From NCBI RefSeq assembly GCF_018780585.1, contig NZ_JADMJL010000016.1:156666-220665 (forward strand): a stretch of 64,000 bases of DNA. Direction: 5' to 3'. Both the position numbers and the translations under genes were made by a program. Position 1 is the first letter of the stretch, and each line of letters opens with the position of its first letter. Origin of the DNA: Methyloversatilis discipulorum (lineage in GTDB: Bacteria; Pseudomonadota; Gammaproteobacteria; Burkholderiales; Rhodocyclaceae). Below the pieces are notes generated by a model, which was not told the origin of the DNA, did not search any database, and saw nothing but the letters and a program-made list of their open reading frames with translations. Positions 17,938 to 28,127 of this stretch are shown piece after piece.

Positions 17938-20823
17938 GTGCGTCATAGCGATAAAAAACATTCGATCCGCCTGCTGACCGCGCTGCTGTCGGCGTTGCCG
18001 CTGTCCGTCGGGGCAGCCGGTCTCGGCAAACTCACCGTCCAGTCTGCAATCGGCCAGCCGCTGCGCGCCGAAGTCGAACTCGCCGCCAACGCAGACGAAC
18101 TTTCCTCGATGTCCGCCAAACTCGCCTCGCCGAGCGCCTTCAAGCAGGCCGGCGTCGAGTTCGCGTCCAGCCTCACCGGTGTCAGGATCGCCGTCGACAA
18201 GCGCGGCGGCCGCCCGGTGCTGGTGGTGACCAGCGACCGCGTGGTCAACGAGCCCTATCTCGACATGCTGATCGAGTTGAACTGGGCGTCCGGTCGACTC
18301 GTCCGCGAATACACCTTCCTGCTTGATCCAGCCGACATGCCGCGCCCGGCGCCGGTCGAACCGGTGGCCGTACCGGGCAGCAGCGCCTCGAGGGCCGTTG
18401 CTGCTGCGCCGGCCGCTGCACCGACCCGCGCACCGGCGGCGGACGGCACGTATGAAGTGCGCCGCGGCGACACGCTGCGCCGTATCGCCACCGAGAACGC
18501 GCCGTCCGGCGTCAGTCTCGACCAGATGCTGGTTGCGCTGGTGCGCGCCAATCCGGACGCGTTCGACGGCGGCAACATGAACCGTCTGCGCGCGGGCCGC
18601 GTCCTCAGCATTCCCGATCAGTCGGCCGCCGAAGCCGTGTCGCCGCAGGAGGCGCGTAGCATCGTCGCCGCCCAGACCGCCGATTTCGCCGCCTACCGCG
18701 CCCGCCTGGCGGGCAGCGTCGCGACCCCGTCGTCGGCCGCCGATGCCGGTGGCCGCAGTTCCGGCGGCAAGATCGAGGCGCGTGTCGAAGACAAGGCGCC
18801 GGCCGCCGCTGCCGCCTCCGATCAGGTGAGGGTGTCGAAGTCGGCTGCCGAGTCCGGCAAGATCAGCGCGCTCGAAGAGGAAGTGGTCGCCAAGGATCGT
18901 GCGCTGAAGGACGCCAACAGTCGTCTGGCCGACCTCGAGCGCAACGTTCGCGAACTGCAGAAGCTGGTCGAGCTCAAGAGCACGCCGATGGCCGAAGCGC
19001 AGCAGAAGGCGGCGACGCCGCCTGCAGCCGCTCCCGCACCTGCGCCGGCGCCCGCACCTGCGCCGGCACCCAAGGCCGAAGAGAAGCCGGTGCCCGACCT
19101 GATTGCCGGCGCCGACAGCAAGAAGCCGGAAGCGCCCGCAGAGAAGGCGGAGGACAAGCCGGTTCCCGACCTGATCGCGCTGGCGGACGAGAAGCCCGCC
19201 GCCGAGGCGCCAAAGGCCGAGCCTGCTCCGACCCCGGCCCCCGCTGCCGAGGCGCCGAAGGAAGCGCCGGCCGCACCGCCGGCGGCGACCGACGAAGAAC
19301 CCGAAGCAGCGATCGAGGAGCCCGGGCTGCTGTCCGATCCGGGTACGCTCGCCGGCCTGGGTGGCATCCTCGTACTGCTGCTCGGCTACCTCGGCTACCG
19401 CAAGTACAAGGCGAAGGCGCCCGCGCCCGATGTGGCGCCGCCGTCGACCACGGCTGGCATGGAAGCAGTGCCGGTATCGACCTCCATCATCGGTGCGACC
19501 GGCGGTGGCCAGAGCGTCGATACCAGTGCCAGTTCGATCCAGACCGACTTCAGCCAGTCCTCGCTGTCGTCGATCGATGCCGACGAGGGTGTTGATCCGG
19601 TTGCCGAGGCGGACGTTTACATGGCCTATGGCCGCGACGCCCAGGCCGAGGAAATTCTGCTCGAAGCATTGAAGAGCGAGCCCAGCCGGCACGCCATTCA
19701 TCTGAAGCTGCTCGAGATCTACGCGCAGCGCAAGTCGGTGAAGCAGTTCGAAACGCTGGCCACCGAGCTGTATGCGCAGACCGGCGGCAAAGGCGCCGAC
19801 TGGGAAAAGGCCGCGCAGATGGGTCGCGCGGTCGATCCGACGAATCCGCTCTATGGCGGTTCGCCGGAAGCCGAGCCTGACAGCGACGCACAGGCGGCGA
19901 TGGCCGCAACGGTGGTGGTCGCCGGTGCCGACAAGATGCGCGATACCTGGACGCTGCCGGGCGACATCGGCCAGCTGGTTTCGGGCGATGCACCGGACGA
20001 CAATCAGGCAACCGTGGCGCTGGATGCGCCGCCAGTGCTGACCGATCTCGATGTCGATGTGCCGGCATCGCCGGCCGATGCCGGTCTCGACTTCGATCTC
20101 GACGTGCCGCCGGCGGAGGCTGCACCGCAGTCGCCGACCGTCGGGGTGGCGACCACGCTGACCAAGCCGGGCGAGGAATCCGAAGGCGAATCGTCGCTGG
20201 ACTTCGATCTTGGTCTCGACTTCACTGCGGACAAGCCGGAAGGCGAGGACGTCAGCACGCTGGTGCTGGAGAAGAACGTCGCCGACACCGCAGAGACGCT
20301 GGCCCAGCAGGACGCACCCGCCTTCGATCTCGATCTGTCCCTGCCGAGCGATCCGGCGGCAGAAGGGAGTGAGGACGCTGCAGCGGTGGTCGATCTCGAA
20401 CGTACCGACATCGGCAACCTGATCGATTTCAACTTCGACGCGGCCGACGCGCCGGTCCCGGCTCAGCCTGCCGAGCCGGTGATCGACCTGTCGGACATCA
20501 ATCTCGACCTCGGCTCCGACCCGTCCACGCTCGCGACCGACGTGGTGGGCGATGTCGGCAAGGCCCTGGCCGAAGCGGCGCCGCCGGCCGACGAACTGCC
20601 GCCGTCTGCGGTGTCGACGGTGATCAATCCGGAAGACATGCTGGGTGGCGAGGAGCCGCCGCAGACCGCGGCCGAGGAAGCCGAAACCAAGCTCGAACTG
20701 GCGCGCGCCTATGAAGAGATGGGTGACAAGGAAGGTGCGCGCGAATTGCTGCAGGAGGTCGTGCGCGAAGGCACGGCCGAACAGCAGGCGCAGGCCAACG
20801 ACATGCTCGGCCGCCTCGCCTGA
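17938..20823 (+). CDS. fimV: FimV/HubP-like polar hub protein
   Basis: Large inner-membrane protein of the FimV/HubP family, which organises the cell pole, type IV pilus function and sometimes flagellar placement. The 961-residue product has a signal peptide (ALPLSVGAAG) and the FimV N-terminal domain with GKLTVQSAIGQPLRAEVELA. A LysM peptidoglycan-binding domain follows (YEVRRGDTLRRIA, about residues 175-230), then a coiled coil (about 300-345) and a Pro/Ala/Glu-rich stretch. One membrane segment (about 466-488) precedes a long acidic cytoplasmic part and a C-terminal FimV domain ending EMGDKEGARELLQEVVREG. It starts with GTG. Confidence 0.93.
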   Translation: MRHSDKKHSIRLLTALLSALPLSVGAAGLGKLTVQSAIGQPLRAEVELAANADELSSMSAKLASPSAFKQAGVEFASSLTGVRIAVDKRGGRPVLVVTSDRVVNEPYLDMLIELNWASGRLVREYTFLLDPADMPRPAPVEPVAVPGSSASRAVAAAPAAAPTRAPAADGTYEVRRGDTLRRIATENAPSGVSLDQMLVALVRANPDAFDGGNMNRLRAGRVLSIPDQSAAEAVSPQEARSIVAAQTADFAAYRARLAGSVATPSSAADAGGRSSGGKIEARVEDKAPAAAAASDQVRVSKSAAESGKISALEEEVVAKDRALKDANSRLADLERNVRELQKLVELKSTPMAEAQQKAATPPAAAPAPAPAPAPAPAPKAEEKPVPDLIAGADSKKPEAPAEKAEDKPVPDLIALADEKPAAEAPKAEPAPTPAPAAEAPKEAPAAPPAATDEEPEAAIEEPGLLSDPGTLAGLGGILVLLLGYLGYRKYKAKAPAPDVAPPSTTAGMEAVPVSTSIIGATGGGQSVDTSASSIQTDFSQSSLSSIDADEGVDPVAEADVYMAYGRDAQAEEILLEALKSEPSRHAIHLKLLEIYAQRKSVKQFETLATELYAQTGGKGADWEKAAQMGRAVDPTNPLYGGSPEAEPDSDAQAAMAATVVVAGADKMRDTWTLPGDIGQLVSGDAPDDNQATVALDAPPVLTDLDVDVPASPADAGLDFDLDVPPAEAAPQSPTVGVATTLTKPGEESEGESSLDFDLGLDFTADKPEGEDVSTLVLEKNVADTAETLAQQDAPAFDLDLSLPSDPAAEGSEDAAAVVDLERTDIGNLIDFNFDAADAPVPAQPAEPVIDLSDINLDLGSDPSTLATDVVGDVGKALAEAAPPADELPPSAVSTVINPEDMLGGEEPPQTAAEEAETKLELARAYEEMGDKEGARELLQEVVREGTAEQQAQANDMLGRLA

Positions 20824-20874
20824 TCCGGATGGCCGGGCCGGGACGCGCTGCGTTCCGCCGGCCTTTCGTCGCGG

Positions 20875-20899
20875 AAAGCCGGCCTCGTGCCGGCTTTTT
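20875..20899 (+). terminator. Intrinsic terminator after fimV
   Basis: A 9-bp stem AAAGCCGGC / GCCGGCTTT with a 5-base loop is followed by a T run, 50 bases after the fimV stop. It is a strong Rho-independent terminator. Confidence 0.85.
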
Positions 20900-20989
20900 C
20901 GTTTGATGCACGTGCGGCGCCGCTGACGCTGATGCGCAGCCGCCGCCGGGCGCGGTATGCTCGGCGCCCTCTCTTCATCGACGGTGTCC

Positions 20990-21637
20990 ATGCAAAGGCC
21001 CCCGATGCCGCTGCGCGTTCCGGCGGCGAAATTCCTGTCGCTGCACGGTGCCACGCTGCTCGCCATCTGGCTGGTGTGGCTGCTGGCCGGGCAAGGCGCC
21101 GCATCGTCCCGTCACGGGATCTGGGTGGCGTGCAGCCTGCTGGCGGCGAGCCTGCTCGCGCCGCGCCGTGCGCTGCACTTGCTTCGTCGCCTGCGCTGGC
21201 TGTTCCTCGCCATTGCCGTCACCTTTTCGCTCGGCACGCCCGGGCGTCTGCTGATCGACGACTTCACCGCGGGGCCGACCATCGAAGGTCTTCGCGCCGC
21301 TGCGCATGCCGCGCTGCATCTCGCGGCGATGGCCGCCTGCGTGGCCGTGCTGCTCGACCGCATGACGCTGCCGCAACTGGCCGGTGCGATGCACCGGCTG
21401 CTGCACCCGCTGTCGTCCGAACGCCCGGGACCGGATACCTTTGCGCTGCGCCTGCAACTGGTGCTGCGCGACCTGGAACAGCCGCCGGCGCGCGGCGCGT
21501 GGCGCAGCTGGCTGCGTCCGCCGGAGGCCGAACGGGCGCCGCTGCCGGTCGAGCCCTGTGCGCCGCTGCGTGCTGCCGACGTGCTGGCGATTGCGCTGGC
21601 GCTCGCCGTATGCGTCACCTGGGTGAAGCTGGGGTGA
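20990..21637 (+). CDS. Uncharacterised membrane protein (CbiQ-like features)
   Basis: About 215 residues with four or five hydrophobic segments. The pattern RLRWLFLAIAVTFSLGTPGR, MTLPQLAGAMHRLLHPLS and FALRLQLVLRDLE resembles the energy-coupling-factor T component (CbiQ/EcfT), where an LRPL motif precedes a conserved helix. The protein is short and no ECF ATPase is nearby, so that role is unproven. It starts at 20990 or at 21005, the latter with an AAAGG ribosome site, and lies between the fimV terminator and truA. truA begins 4 bases after its stop, suggesting coupling. Confidence 0.6.
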   Translation: MQRPPMPLRVPAAKFLSLHGATLLAIWLVWLLAGQGAASSRHGIWVACSLLAASLLAPRRALHLLRRLRWLFLAIAVTFSLGTPGRLLIDDFTAGPTIEGLRAAAHAALHLAAMAACVAVLLDRMTLPQLAGAMHRLLHPLSSERPGPDTFALRLQLVLRDLEQPPARGAWRSWLRPPEAERAPLPVEPCAPLRAADVLAIALALAVCVTWVKLG

Positions 21638-21641
21638 GCCG

Positions 21642-22436
21642 ATGAGGATTGCACTCGGGGTCGAGTACGACGGCGCCGGCTTTCGTGGCTGGCAGTCGCA
21701 GCCGGTCGGGCCGACCGTGCAGGACGCGCTGGAAGCGGCACTCGGTGCCATCGCCGCCCACCCGGTGCGCGTGCAGGCCTCCGGTCGCACCGATACCGGC
21801 GTCCACGCGACGGCCCAGGTCGTGCATTTCGATGCCGCCGTCGAGCGGCCGGAAACGGCGTGGGTGCGCGGCTGCAACGCGCTGCTGCCAAAGGGCGTCG
21901 CGGTGCGATGGGCGCAGCCGGTGGCCGACGATTTCAACGCGCGTTTTTCGGCGCATGCACGCAGCTACCGCTACTGTCTCTACAACAACCCGGTGCGGCC
22001 GGCGATCGCCGCCTCGCTGGCCGGCTGGTTCCACCGCCCGCTGGACGCGGCGCGCATGGCTGAGGCCGCTGCCGCGCTGCTTGGGGAGCACGACTTTTCC
22101 GCTTTCCGCTCGTCCGAATGCCAGGCGAAGAGCCCGGTGCGCACGATGACTGCACTCGATGTCCGGCGCCGCGGTGACTGGATCACTTTCGATCTGAGCG
22201 CCAATGCCTTCCTCCATCACATGGTGCGCAACATCGTCGGTGCGCTGGTCGAGATCGGCTGCGCCCGGCGCGAACCGGACTGGATGCCTTCATTGCTGGC
22301 ACAGCGCGACCGCCGGCTGGCCGCGCCAACCTTTGCCGCCGCCGGCCTCTATCTGGTCGGTGTCGGCTACGATGCGCACTGGGGTCTGCCGGCAGAGGGC
22401 CTCTTCCGCCTGCCGCCGGTCGGCCCGTCTGACTGA
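21642..22436 (+). CDS. truA: TruA, tRNA pseudouridine(38-40) synthase
   Basis: Converts uridines 38-40 of tRNA anticodon stems to pseudouridine. The 264-residue product has the N-terminal RIALGVEYDGAGFRGWQSQ and the catalytic aspartate (D51) in ASGRTDTGVHA. RSYRYCLYNNPVRPAI and the C-terminal FLHHMVRNIVGALVEIG are also present. All are invariant features of TruA. It is the first of a housekeeping run (truA-trpF-trpB-trpA-accD-folC) known from many Proteobacteria. Confidence 0.98.
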   Translation: MRIALGVEYDGAGFRGWQSQPVGPTVQDALEAALGAIAAHPVRVQASGRTDTGVHATAQVVHFDAAVERPETAWVRGCNALLPKGVAVRWAQPVADDFNARFSAHARSYRYCLYNNPVRPAIAASLAGWFHRPLDAARMAEAAAALLGEHDFSAFRSSECQAKSPVRTMTALDVRRRGDWITFDLSANAFLHHMVRNIVGALVEIGCARREPDWMPSLLAQRDRRLAAPTFAAAGLYLVGVGYDAHWGLPAEGLFRLPPVGPSD

Positions 22437-22453
22437 ATAAACGGGAAATCAAC

Positions 22454-23089
22454 GTGCGCAGGACTCGCATCAAGGTGTGCGGTTTCACCCGTGAAGCCGA
22501 TCTGGACGGCGCGCTCGCGCTGGGCGTGGACGCCGTCGGCTTCGTGCTCTACCCGCCGAGCCCACGCGCGGTCACCGTCGCGCGGGCGGCCGAACTGGCG
22601 CGCCGTGTGCCGCCCTTCGTCACCCGCGTGGGCCTGTTCGTCAATGAGGACGCGGCCACGGTCGAGCAGGCGGCGCGCGAGGCCGCACTCGATCTGCTGC
22701 AGTTTCATGGCGACGAAACTGCCGAATACTGCGAACGCTTCGGCCTGCCCTGGATCAAAGCGGTCCGGGTGAGGCCGGAAACGGATTTGCTAGAATGCGC
22801 AGATCGTTTCCGCGGCGCGCGGGCGTTGTTGCTCGACGCCTGGTCGGACGCATGGGGTGGTTCGGGAAAGCGCTTCGACTGGAGCCTTATCCCGCCGTCG
22901 CTGCCGATGCCCCTCATCCTGTCCGGCGGTCTCGATCCGGACAACGTGGCCGAGGCGGTCCGCAACATCCGACCGTCGGCGGTCGATGTGAGCAGTGGCG
23001 TGGAATCGGCCAAAGGCATCAAGGACGTGGCCAGAGTGGCGGCGTTCATATCAGGAGTGGAGCATGGGGAAGCAAGATCTGCCGGCTGA
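22454..23089 (+). CDS. trpF: TrpF, phosphoribosylanthranilate isomerase
   Basis: Amadori rearrangement step of tryptophan synthesis. The 211-residue (beta/alpha)8 protein starts at GTG and has the catalytic cysteine region [20 protein letters not shown]. The catalytic aspartate is in the segment [19 protein letters not shown], and the phosphate-binding ends are [12 protein letters not shown] and [15 protein letters not shown]. Its 3' end overlaps the trpB start by 26 bases, so the two are translationally coupled. Confidence 0.96.
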   Translation: MRRTRIKVCGFTREADLDGALALGVDAVGFVLYPPSPRAVTVARAAELARRVPPFVTRVGLFVNEDAATVEQAAREAALDLLQFHGDETAEYCERFGLPWIKAVRVRPETDLLECADRFRGARALLLDAWSDAWGGSGKRFDWSLIPPSLPMPLILSGGLDPDNVAEAVRNIRPSAVDVSSGVESAKGIKDVARVAAFISGVEHGEARSAG

Positions 23090-24296
23090 GGTATCTGCCT
23101 CGGCCTACAACTATCCGGACGCTCTGGGTCATTTCGGTCCTTACGGTGGCGTGTTCGTCGCCGAAACCCTGATTGCCGCGCTCGACGAACTGCGTGTCGA
23201 GTACGACAAGCTCAAGGACGATCCGGCCTTCCGCGCCGAGTACGAATACGAGCTGAAGCACTACGTCGGCCGCCCGAGCCCGGTCTACCACGCCCGCCGC
23301 CTGTCCGATCACTGCGGCGGCGCGCAGATCTACCTCAAGCGCGAAGACCTGAATCACACCGGCGCACACAAGATCAACAACGTGATCGGCCAGGCCATGG
23401 TGGCCAAGCACATGGGCAAGCCGCGTGTGATCGCCGAGACCGGTGCCGGTCAGCACGGCGTCGCCACCGCGACCATCGCTGCCCGCCTGGGCATGGAGTG
23501 CGTGGTCTACATGGGCAGCGAGGACGTGAAGCGTCAGGCCGCCAACGTCTACCGCATGAAGCTGCTGGGTGCCACCGTGGTGCCGGTCGAATGCGGCTCC
23601 AAGACGCTGAAGGACGCGCTGAACGAGGCGATGCGCGACTGGGTCACCAACGTCGCCAACACCTTCTACATCATCGGCACGGTCGCCGGCCCGCATCCCT
23701 ACCCGATGATGGTGCGCGACTTCCAGAAGATCATCGGCGAAGAGTGCCTGTGGCAGATGCCGGAAATGATCCAGCGCCAGCCGGACGCCGTGATCGCCTG
23801 CGTCGGCGGTGGCTCCAACGCGATGGGCATCTTCTACCCCTACATTCCCTACCCGGACGTGCGCCTGATCGGCGTGGAGGCGGGCGGCCACGGTCTGGCC
23901 AGCGGCCAGCACTCGGCCTCGCTCACCGCAGGTCGTCCGGGCGTGCTGCACGGCAACCGCACCTATCTGCTGCAGGACGAGAACGGCCAGATCATCGAAA
24001 CGCACTCGGTGTCGGCCGGTCTGGATTACCCCGGTGTGGGCCCCGAGCACGCATGGCTGAAGGACACCGGCCGTGCCGAGTACGTGACGATCAACGACGA
24101 CGAGGCGCTCGAAGCCTTCCACCGCATGTGCCGCACCGAAGGCATCATTCCGGCGCTGGAGTCGTCGCACGCGATCGCCTACGCGATGAAGCTTGCTGCC
24201 ACGATGCCGAAGGACGCCGCCCTCCTGGTGAACCTGTCCGGTCGTGGCGACAAGGACATGCACACCGTGGCCGAGAAATCCGGCATCAAGTTCTGA
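23064..24296 (+). CDS. trpB: TrpB, tryptophan synthase beta chain
   Basis: PLP enzyme that joins indole and serine. The 410-residue protein begins [20 protein letters not shown] with a GGAG site before ATG 23064. The PLP lysine lies in [38 protein letters not shown] and the phosphate loop [14 protein letters not shown] are also present. An in-frame ATG at 22995 lies further inside trpF and would add a non-conserved extension, so the later start was chosen. trpA follows after 64 bases. Confidence 0.98.
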   Translation: MGKQDLPAEVSASAYNYPDALGHFGPYGGVFVAETLIAALDELRVEYDKLKDDPAFRAEYEYELKHYVGRPSPVYHARRLSDHCGGAQIYLKREDLNHTGAHKINNVIGQAMVAKHMGKPRVIAETGAGQHGVATATIAARLGMECVVYMGSEDVKRQAANVYRMKLLGATVVPVECGSKTLKDALNEAMRDWVTNVANTFYIIGTVAGPHPYPMMVRDFQKIIGEECLWQMPEMIQRQPDAVIACVGGGSNAMGIFYPYIPYPDVRLIGVEAGGHGLASGQHSASLTAGRPGVLHGNRTYLLQDENGQIIETHSVSAGLDYPGVGPEHAWLKDTGRAEYVTINDDEALEAFHRMCRTEGIIPALESSHAIAYAMKLAATMPKDAALLVNLSGRGDKDMHTVAEKSGIKF

Positions 24297-24360
24297 CGCG
24301 CTCCCGATCAACCTGTTGCCGGTCGGGGCGCGCAAGCGGTCCGGCCGGCGGTTTCAATAC

Positions 24361-25173
24361 ATGTCCCGAATCGCTTCCACCCTGTCCGCACTCGAATCGG
24401 CCGGCCGCAAGGCGCTGATTCCCTTCATCACCGCGGGTGATCCCGATCCTTCGCTGACCGTGCCGCTGATGCACACGCTGGTCGATGCCGGCGCCGACAT
24501 CATCGAGCTCGGCGTTCCGTTCTCCGACCCGATGGCCGACGGCCCGACCATCCAGCGCTCGTCCGAGCGCGCGCTGCTGAAGAAGGTGTCGCTGCGCAAC
24601 GTGATCGCCGCGGTGGCCGAGTTCCGTACGACCAATGCGAGCACGCCGGTGGTGCTGATGGGTTATGCGAACCCGATCGAGGCGATGGGTGTGGATGCGT
24701 TTGCCGAGGCAGCCGCGAAAGCGGGTGCAGACGGCGTGCTGGTGGTCGACTATCCGCCGGAGGAGTCGCACGATTTTGCCGCCAAGATACGTGCGCTGGG
24801 TCTGGACGTGATCTTCCTGGTTGCGCCGACCTCGACCGAGAAGCGCATCCAGGCGGTGGGCGAGATCGGCAGCGGCTACATCTATTACGTATCGCTGAAG
24901 GGCGTGACCGGCGCCGGACATATCGACGTGAGCGAGGTGGCCAAGCGCATCCCGGCCATCCGCAAGTCGGTCGGCATGCCGGTCGGCGTCGGCTTCGGCA
25001 TCCGTGACGGTGCGTCGGCGAAGGCCCTGTCCGCGGTGGCGGACGGTGTCGTCATCGGCAGCCGCATCATCGAGGAAATCGAAGGCAGCCCGGCAGACCA
25101 GGTGCTGCCGCGCGTCAAGGCGCTGGTCGGCAGCATCCGTCAGGCGATGGACAGCCAGGAGGTCACGGCATGA
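24361..25173 (+). CDS. trpA: TrpA, tryptophan synthase alpha chain
   Basis: Cleaves indole-3-glycerol phosphate to indole for TrpB. The 270-residue protein has the catalytic glutamate and aspartate in [20 protein letters not shown], the substrate loop [14 protein letters not shown] and the phosphate site [14 protein letters not shown]. The ATG at 24361 gives the expected [11 protein letters not shown] start; upstream in-frame codons are not conserved. Its stop overlaps the accD start in ATGA. Confidence 0.98.
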   Translation: MSRIASTLSALESAGRKALIPFITAGDPDPSLTVPLMHTLVDAGADIIELGVPFSDPMADGPTIQRSSERALLKKVSLRNVIAAVAEFRTTNASTPVVLMGYANPIEAMGVDAFAEAAAKAGADGVLVVDYPPEESHDFAAKIRALGLDVIFLVAPTSTEKRIQAVGEIGSGYIYYVSLKGVTGAGHIDVSEVAKRIPAIRKSVGMPVGVGFGIRDGASAKALSAVADGVVIGSRIIEEIEGSPADQVLPRVKALVGSIRQAMDSQEVTA

Positions 25174-26039
25174 GCTGGTTGCAGAAACTTCTCCCCCCGA
25201 AGATCAACCGCAGTGAGGCCGCCGGTCGCAAGTCGGTGCCGGAGGGCCTGTGGTCGAAATGCCCCGCCTGTGAGGCCGTGCTCTACACCGCCGACCTGGC
25301 AGCCAACCAGAACGTCTGCCCGAAGTGCAACCACCACTCGCGCATGCGCGCGCGGGCACGTCTCGACGGCCTGCTCGATCGTGAGGGACGGTTCGAGATC
25401 GGCAACGAGGTGATGCCGGTCGATCCGCTCAAGTTCCGCGACAGCAAGCGCTACGCGGACCGCCTGAACGCCGCGGCCGACGATACCGGCGAAGGTGACG
25501 CACTGGTCGTCATGCAGGGCGCCATCAAGACTGTGCCGGTGGTCGTGGCGTGTTTCGAGTTCGAATTCCTCGGCGGATCGATGGGTTCGGTCGTTGGCGA
25601 GCGCTTCGTCCGTGGCGTGCGTCTGGCGGTCGAACAGCGCCTGCCCTTCATCTGCATCGCCGCCAGCGGCGGCGCACGGATGCAGGAAGGCCTGTTCTCG
25701 CTGATGCAGATGGCCAAGACCACGGCTGCGCTGACCCAGCTGTCGCAGAACCGCCTGCCCTTCATTTCCGTGCTGACCGATCCGACCATGGGCGGTGTGT
25801 CCGCCAGCTTCGCCTTCATGGGCGACGTGGTGATCGCCGAGCCGGGCGCACTGATCGGCTTCGCCGGCCCGCGCGTGATCGAGCAGACGGTGCGCGAGAA
25901 GCTGCCGGAAGGTTTCCAGCGCGCCGAGTTTCTGCTGGAGAAGGGCGCTGTCGACATGATCGTCGATCGCCGCGAGATGCCGGACCGCATCGCCGGGCTG
26001 CTGGCGGCGCTGCAGCGCATGCCGGCGCTGGCGAGCTGA
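25170..26039 (+). CDS. accD: AccD, acetyl-CoA carboxylase carboxyltransferase beta subunit
   Basis: Beta subunit of the carboxyltransferase that transfers CO2 from biotin to acetyl-CoA for fatty acid synthesis. The 289-residue protein has an N-terminal zinc ribbon with two Cys pairs ([20 protein letters not shown], then PKC). The crotonase-fold core follows, with [36 protein letters not shown] and [17 protein letters not shown]. It overlaps trpA by 4 bases and precedes folC by 55 bases. Confidence 0.98.
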   Translation: MSWLQKLLPPKINRSEAAGRKSVPEGLWSKCPACEAVLYTADLAANQNVCPKCNHHSRMRARARLDGLLDREGRFEIGNEVMPVDPLKFRDSKRYADRLNAAADDTGEGDALVVMQGAIKTVPVVVACFEFEFLGGSMGSVVGERFVRGVRLAVEQRLPFICIAASGGARMQEGLFSLMQMAKTTAALTQLSQNRLPFISVLTDPTMGGVSASFAFMGDVVIAEPGALIGFAGPRVIEQTVREKLPEGFQRAEFLLEKGAVDMIVDRREMPDRIAGLLAALQRMPALAS

Positions 26040-26094
26040 GCCGGCTTCGCCTAATATCCGCGTCCGCCCAGATTCCGGCCTGCCCAGCCCATTC

Positions 26095-27414
26095 ATGTAT
26101 TCGACCCTGCCCGAGTGGCTGCAGCATCTCGAAAGCCTGCACCCGAAGGTGATCCAGCTCGGACTGGATCGCGTGCTCAGCGTCAAGAAGGCGCTCGGCG
26201 TGGTGCAGACGGTGCCGGTGTTCATCGTCGGTGGCACCAATGGCAAGGGTTCGACCTGCGCCATGCTGGAGCGCATCCTGCGTTGCGCCGGCTACCGCGT
26301 CGGCACCTACACCTCGCCGCACCTGCTGGCTTACAACGAACGTGTGCGCATCAACGGCGAGCCCGCCAGTGACGAAGCGCTGTGCCAGGGTTTCGCCGAA
26401 GTCGAACGCGCGCGTGGCGACATCGCGCTGACCTATTTCGAGTTCGGCACGCTGGGCGCCTGGCAGGTGTTCGAGCGCGCCAATCTCGACGCCATCGTGA
26501 TGGAAGTCGGTCTCGGCGGCCGACTGGACGCGGTCAATGCCTTCGACGCCGACTGCGCCATCGTCACCAGCGTCGATCTGGACCACATGGAATACCTGGG
26601 CGACACGCGCGAACTGATCGGCCGCGAAAAGGCGGGCATCTTCCGCGCCGGTCGCCCGGCCATCGTCGGCGACCCGGTGCCGCCACAGACCGTGATCGAC
26701 TACGCCGAATCCATCGGCGCAGTGCTGAAGATTTCCGGCCGTGACTTCGGTTTTGGCGGTGACCGTCAGCAATGGGGCTACTGGCGGCGTGATCCCGACC
26801 GTCTGGTCAAGCGCGGCGGTCTGGGCTATCCGGCGCTGCGCGGCGCCAACCAGTTGCTGAACGCGTCGGCCGTCATCACCGCGCTCGATTCGATGTCGGA
26901 CCGGCTGCCGGTCACGGTCGGCGACATTCGCCTCGGCCTGGCGACCGTCGAACTGCCCGGTCGCTTTCAGGTCATGCCGGGACGTCCGGCGGTCATCTTC
27001 GACGTCGCGCACAACCCGCACGCCGCGTCGGTGCTGAACGAGAACCTGTCCAGCATGGGTTTCTACCCGGAAACCTGGGCGGTGATGGGGATGCTGCGCG
27101 ACAAGGACATCGCCGGCGTGCTCGACCGCCTGAAGGGACGCATCGACCACTGGATGCTGTGCGATCTGGGCGGCCCGCGCGGTACGCCGGCCTCGGATAT
27201 CGCAGCGATGATCGCGGAACGCGGCATTTCGGGCTCGGTCGATTGCTTTGCGTCGCCGGTCGAGGCCTGGCGGGCGACCCGGGAGCGCGTGGGGGGCGAT
27301 GATAGAATCGTGGTTTTCGGATCCTTCCTGACCGTGGCCGAAGTGATGCGCGAGTACGCGCAGTCGCCGCGGCCGCCGCTGCCGGAAGCCGCCACACCGC
27401 CCGCCAAGGGCTGA
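26095..27414 (+). CDS. folC: FolC, dihydrofolate/folylpolyglutamate synthase
   Basis: Adds glutamate to dihydropteroate and extends folate polyglutamates. The 439-residue Mur-ligase-type enzyme has the P-loop GGTNGKGSTCAMLERIL, then TSPHLLAYNERVRING. The downstream metal/phosphate region includes GLGGRLDAVNAFDADCAIVT, and the C-terminal domain has FDVAHNPHAA. The order accD-folC-SPOR protein-cvpA-purF is conserved in many Proteobacteria. Confidence 0.97.
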   Translation: MYSTLPEWLQHLESLHPKVIQLGLDRVLSVKKALGVVQTVPVFIVGGTNGKGSTCAMLERILRCAGYRVGTYTSPHLLAYNERVRINGEPASDEALCQGFAEVERARGDIALTYFEFGTLGAWQVFERANLDAIVMEVGLGGRLDAVNAFDADCAIVTSVDLDHMEYLGDTRELIGREKAGIFRAGRPAIVGDPVPPQTVIDYAESIGAVLKISGRDFGFGGDRQQWGYWRRDPDRLVKRGGLGYPALRGANQLLNASAVITALDSMSDRLPVTVGDIRLGLATVELPGRFQVMPGRPAVIFDVAHNPHAASVLNENLSSMGFYPETWAVMGMLRDKDIAGVLDRLKGRIDHWMLCDLGGPRGTPASDIAAMIAERGISGSVDCFASPVEAWRATRERVGGDDRIVVFGSFLTVAEVMREYAQSPRPPLPEAATPPAKG

Positions 27415-27440
27415 TCCCCACCCGCAGGACTCGCCCCGAA

Positions 27441-28127
27441 GTGGCTTCCACCGATTCAGATCTGCAGACCGATCTTCGCAAGCGTGCGCGCCGTCGTCTT
27501 CTCGGCGCGATCGCGCTGGCGCTGACCGCGGCCATCGTGCTGCCCATCGTGATGGACCACGAGCCGCGCCCGCCGGCGCAGGACATCGCGGTTCGCATTC
27601 CGCCGCGCGACGCCGCACCACCGCTGGCGTCGCCGGCGCGCGATGCACAGCCGGATGCCGAACCGGCACCGCCGCCGGCACCGCCCGATTCCGAGCCGCT
27701 GCCGGCCAGCCGAAGCGATGCGCCCAAACCGGCGCCGGCGGTGAAGCCCGAAGCACCGAAGCCGCCGCCGGCGGAACCCGCCAAGCCCGCGCCGAAGCCG
27801 GAAGCGAAGCCGGAGCCGGTCAAACCGGTGGCGAAACCCGAACCGACGCCGACCGAAGCGGCGCGTGCGGCCGCCTTGCTCGACGGCCAGAGCACGGCTT
27901 TTGCGCTGCAGCTCGGGGTGTTCAGTGACGCCGCCAATGTGGCCAAGCTGCGTTCGCGTGCCAAGGAACTGGGCTTCGCCAGCTTTACCGAGGACGTGCA
28001 ACTGGCCGACGGCCAGACGCGTACCCGCGTCAAGGTCGGTCCCTTCTCCAGCCGCGCGGCCGCCGAGGCGGCACAGCGCAAGCTTGAAGCGGCCGGCATG
28101 CGGTCGATGATCGCGCCGCGTTCATGA
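27441..28127 (+). CDS. SPOR-domain (DedD-like) cell division protein
   Basis: A 228-residue bitopic membrane protein. A short basic cytoplasmic start (RKRARRRLLG) is followed by one membrane segment (AIALALTAAIVLPIVM, about residues 18-34). A long Pro/Ala/Lys-rich periplasmic linker leads to a C-terminal SPOR domain with FALQLGVFSDAANVAKLRSR and the TRVKVGPFSSRAAAEAA pattern. SPOR domains bind denuded septal glycan strands, and DedD occupies this position in E. coli. The start is GTG, and the stop overlaps cvpA by 4 bases. Confidence 0.9.
   Translation: MASTDSDLQTDLRKRARRRLLGAIALALTAAIVLPIVMDHEPRPPAQDIAVRIPPRDAAPPLASPARDAQPDAEPAPPPAPPDSEPLPASRSDAPKPAPAVKPEAPKPPPAEPAKPAPKPEAKPEPVKPVAKPEPTPTEAARAAALLDGQSTAFALQLGVFSDAANVAKLRSRAKELGFASFTEDVQLADGQTRTRVKVGPFSSRAAAEAAQRKLEAAGMRSMIAPRS

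Noticed and set aside
17917..21066. A very long minus-strand open frame over fimV (more than 1000 codons)
   Set aside because: It is an antisense shadow produced by high GC and biased codon use of fimV; it has no ribosome site or recognisable domain.
22995..23089. Apparent frameshift or fusion between trpF and trpB
   Set aside because: The two genes simply overlap by 26 bases with a clear GGAG-ATG start for trpB at 23064; both products are complete.
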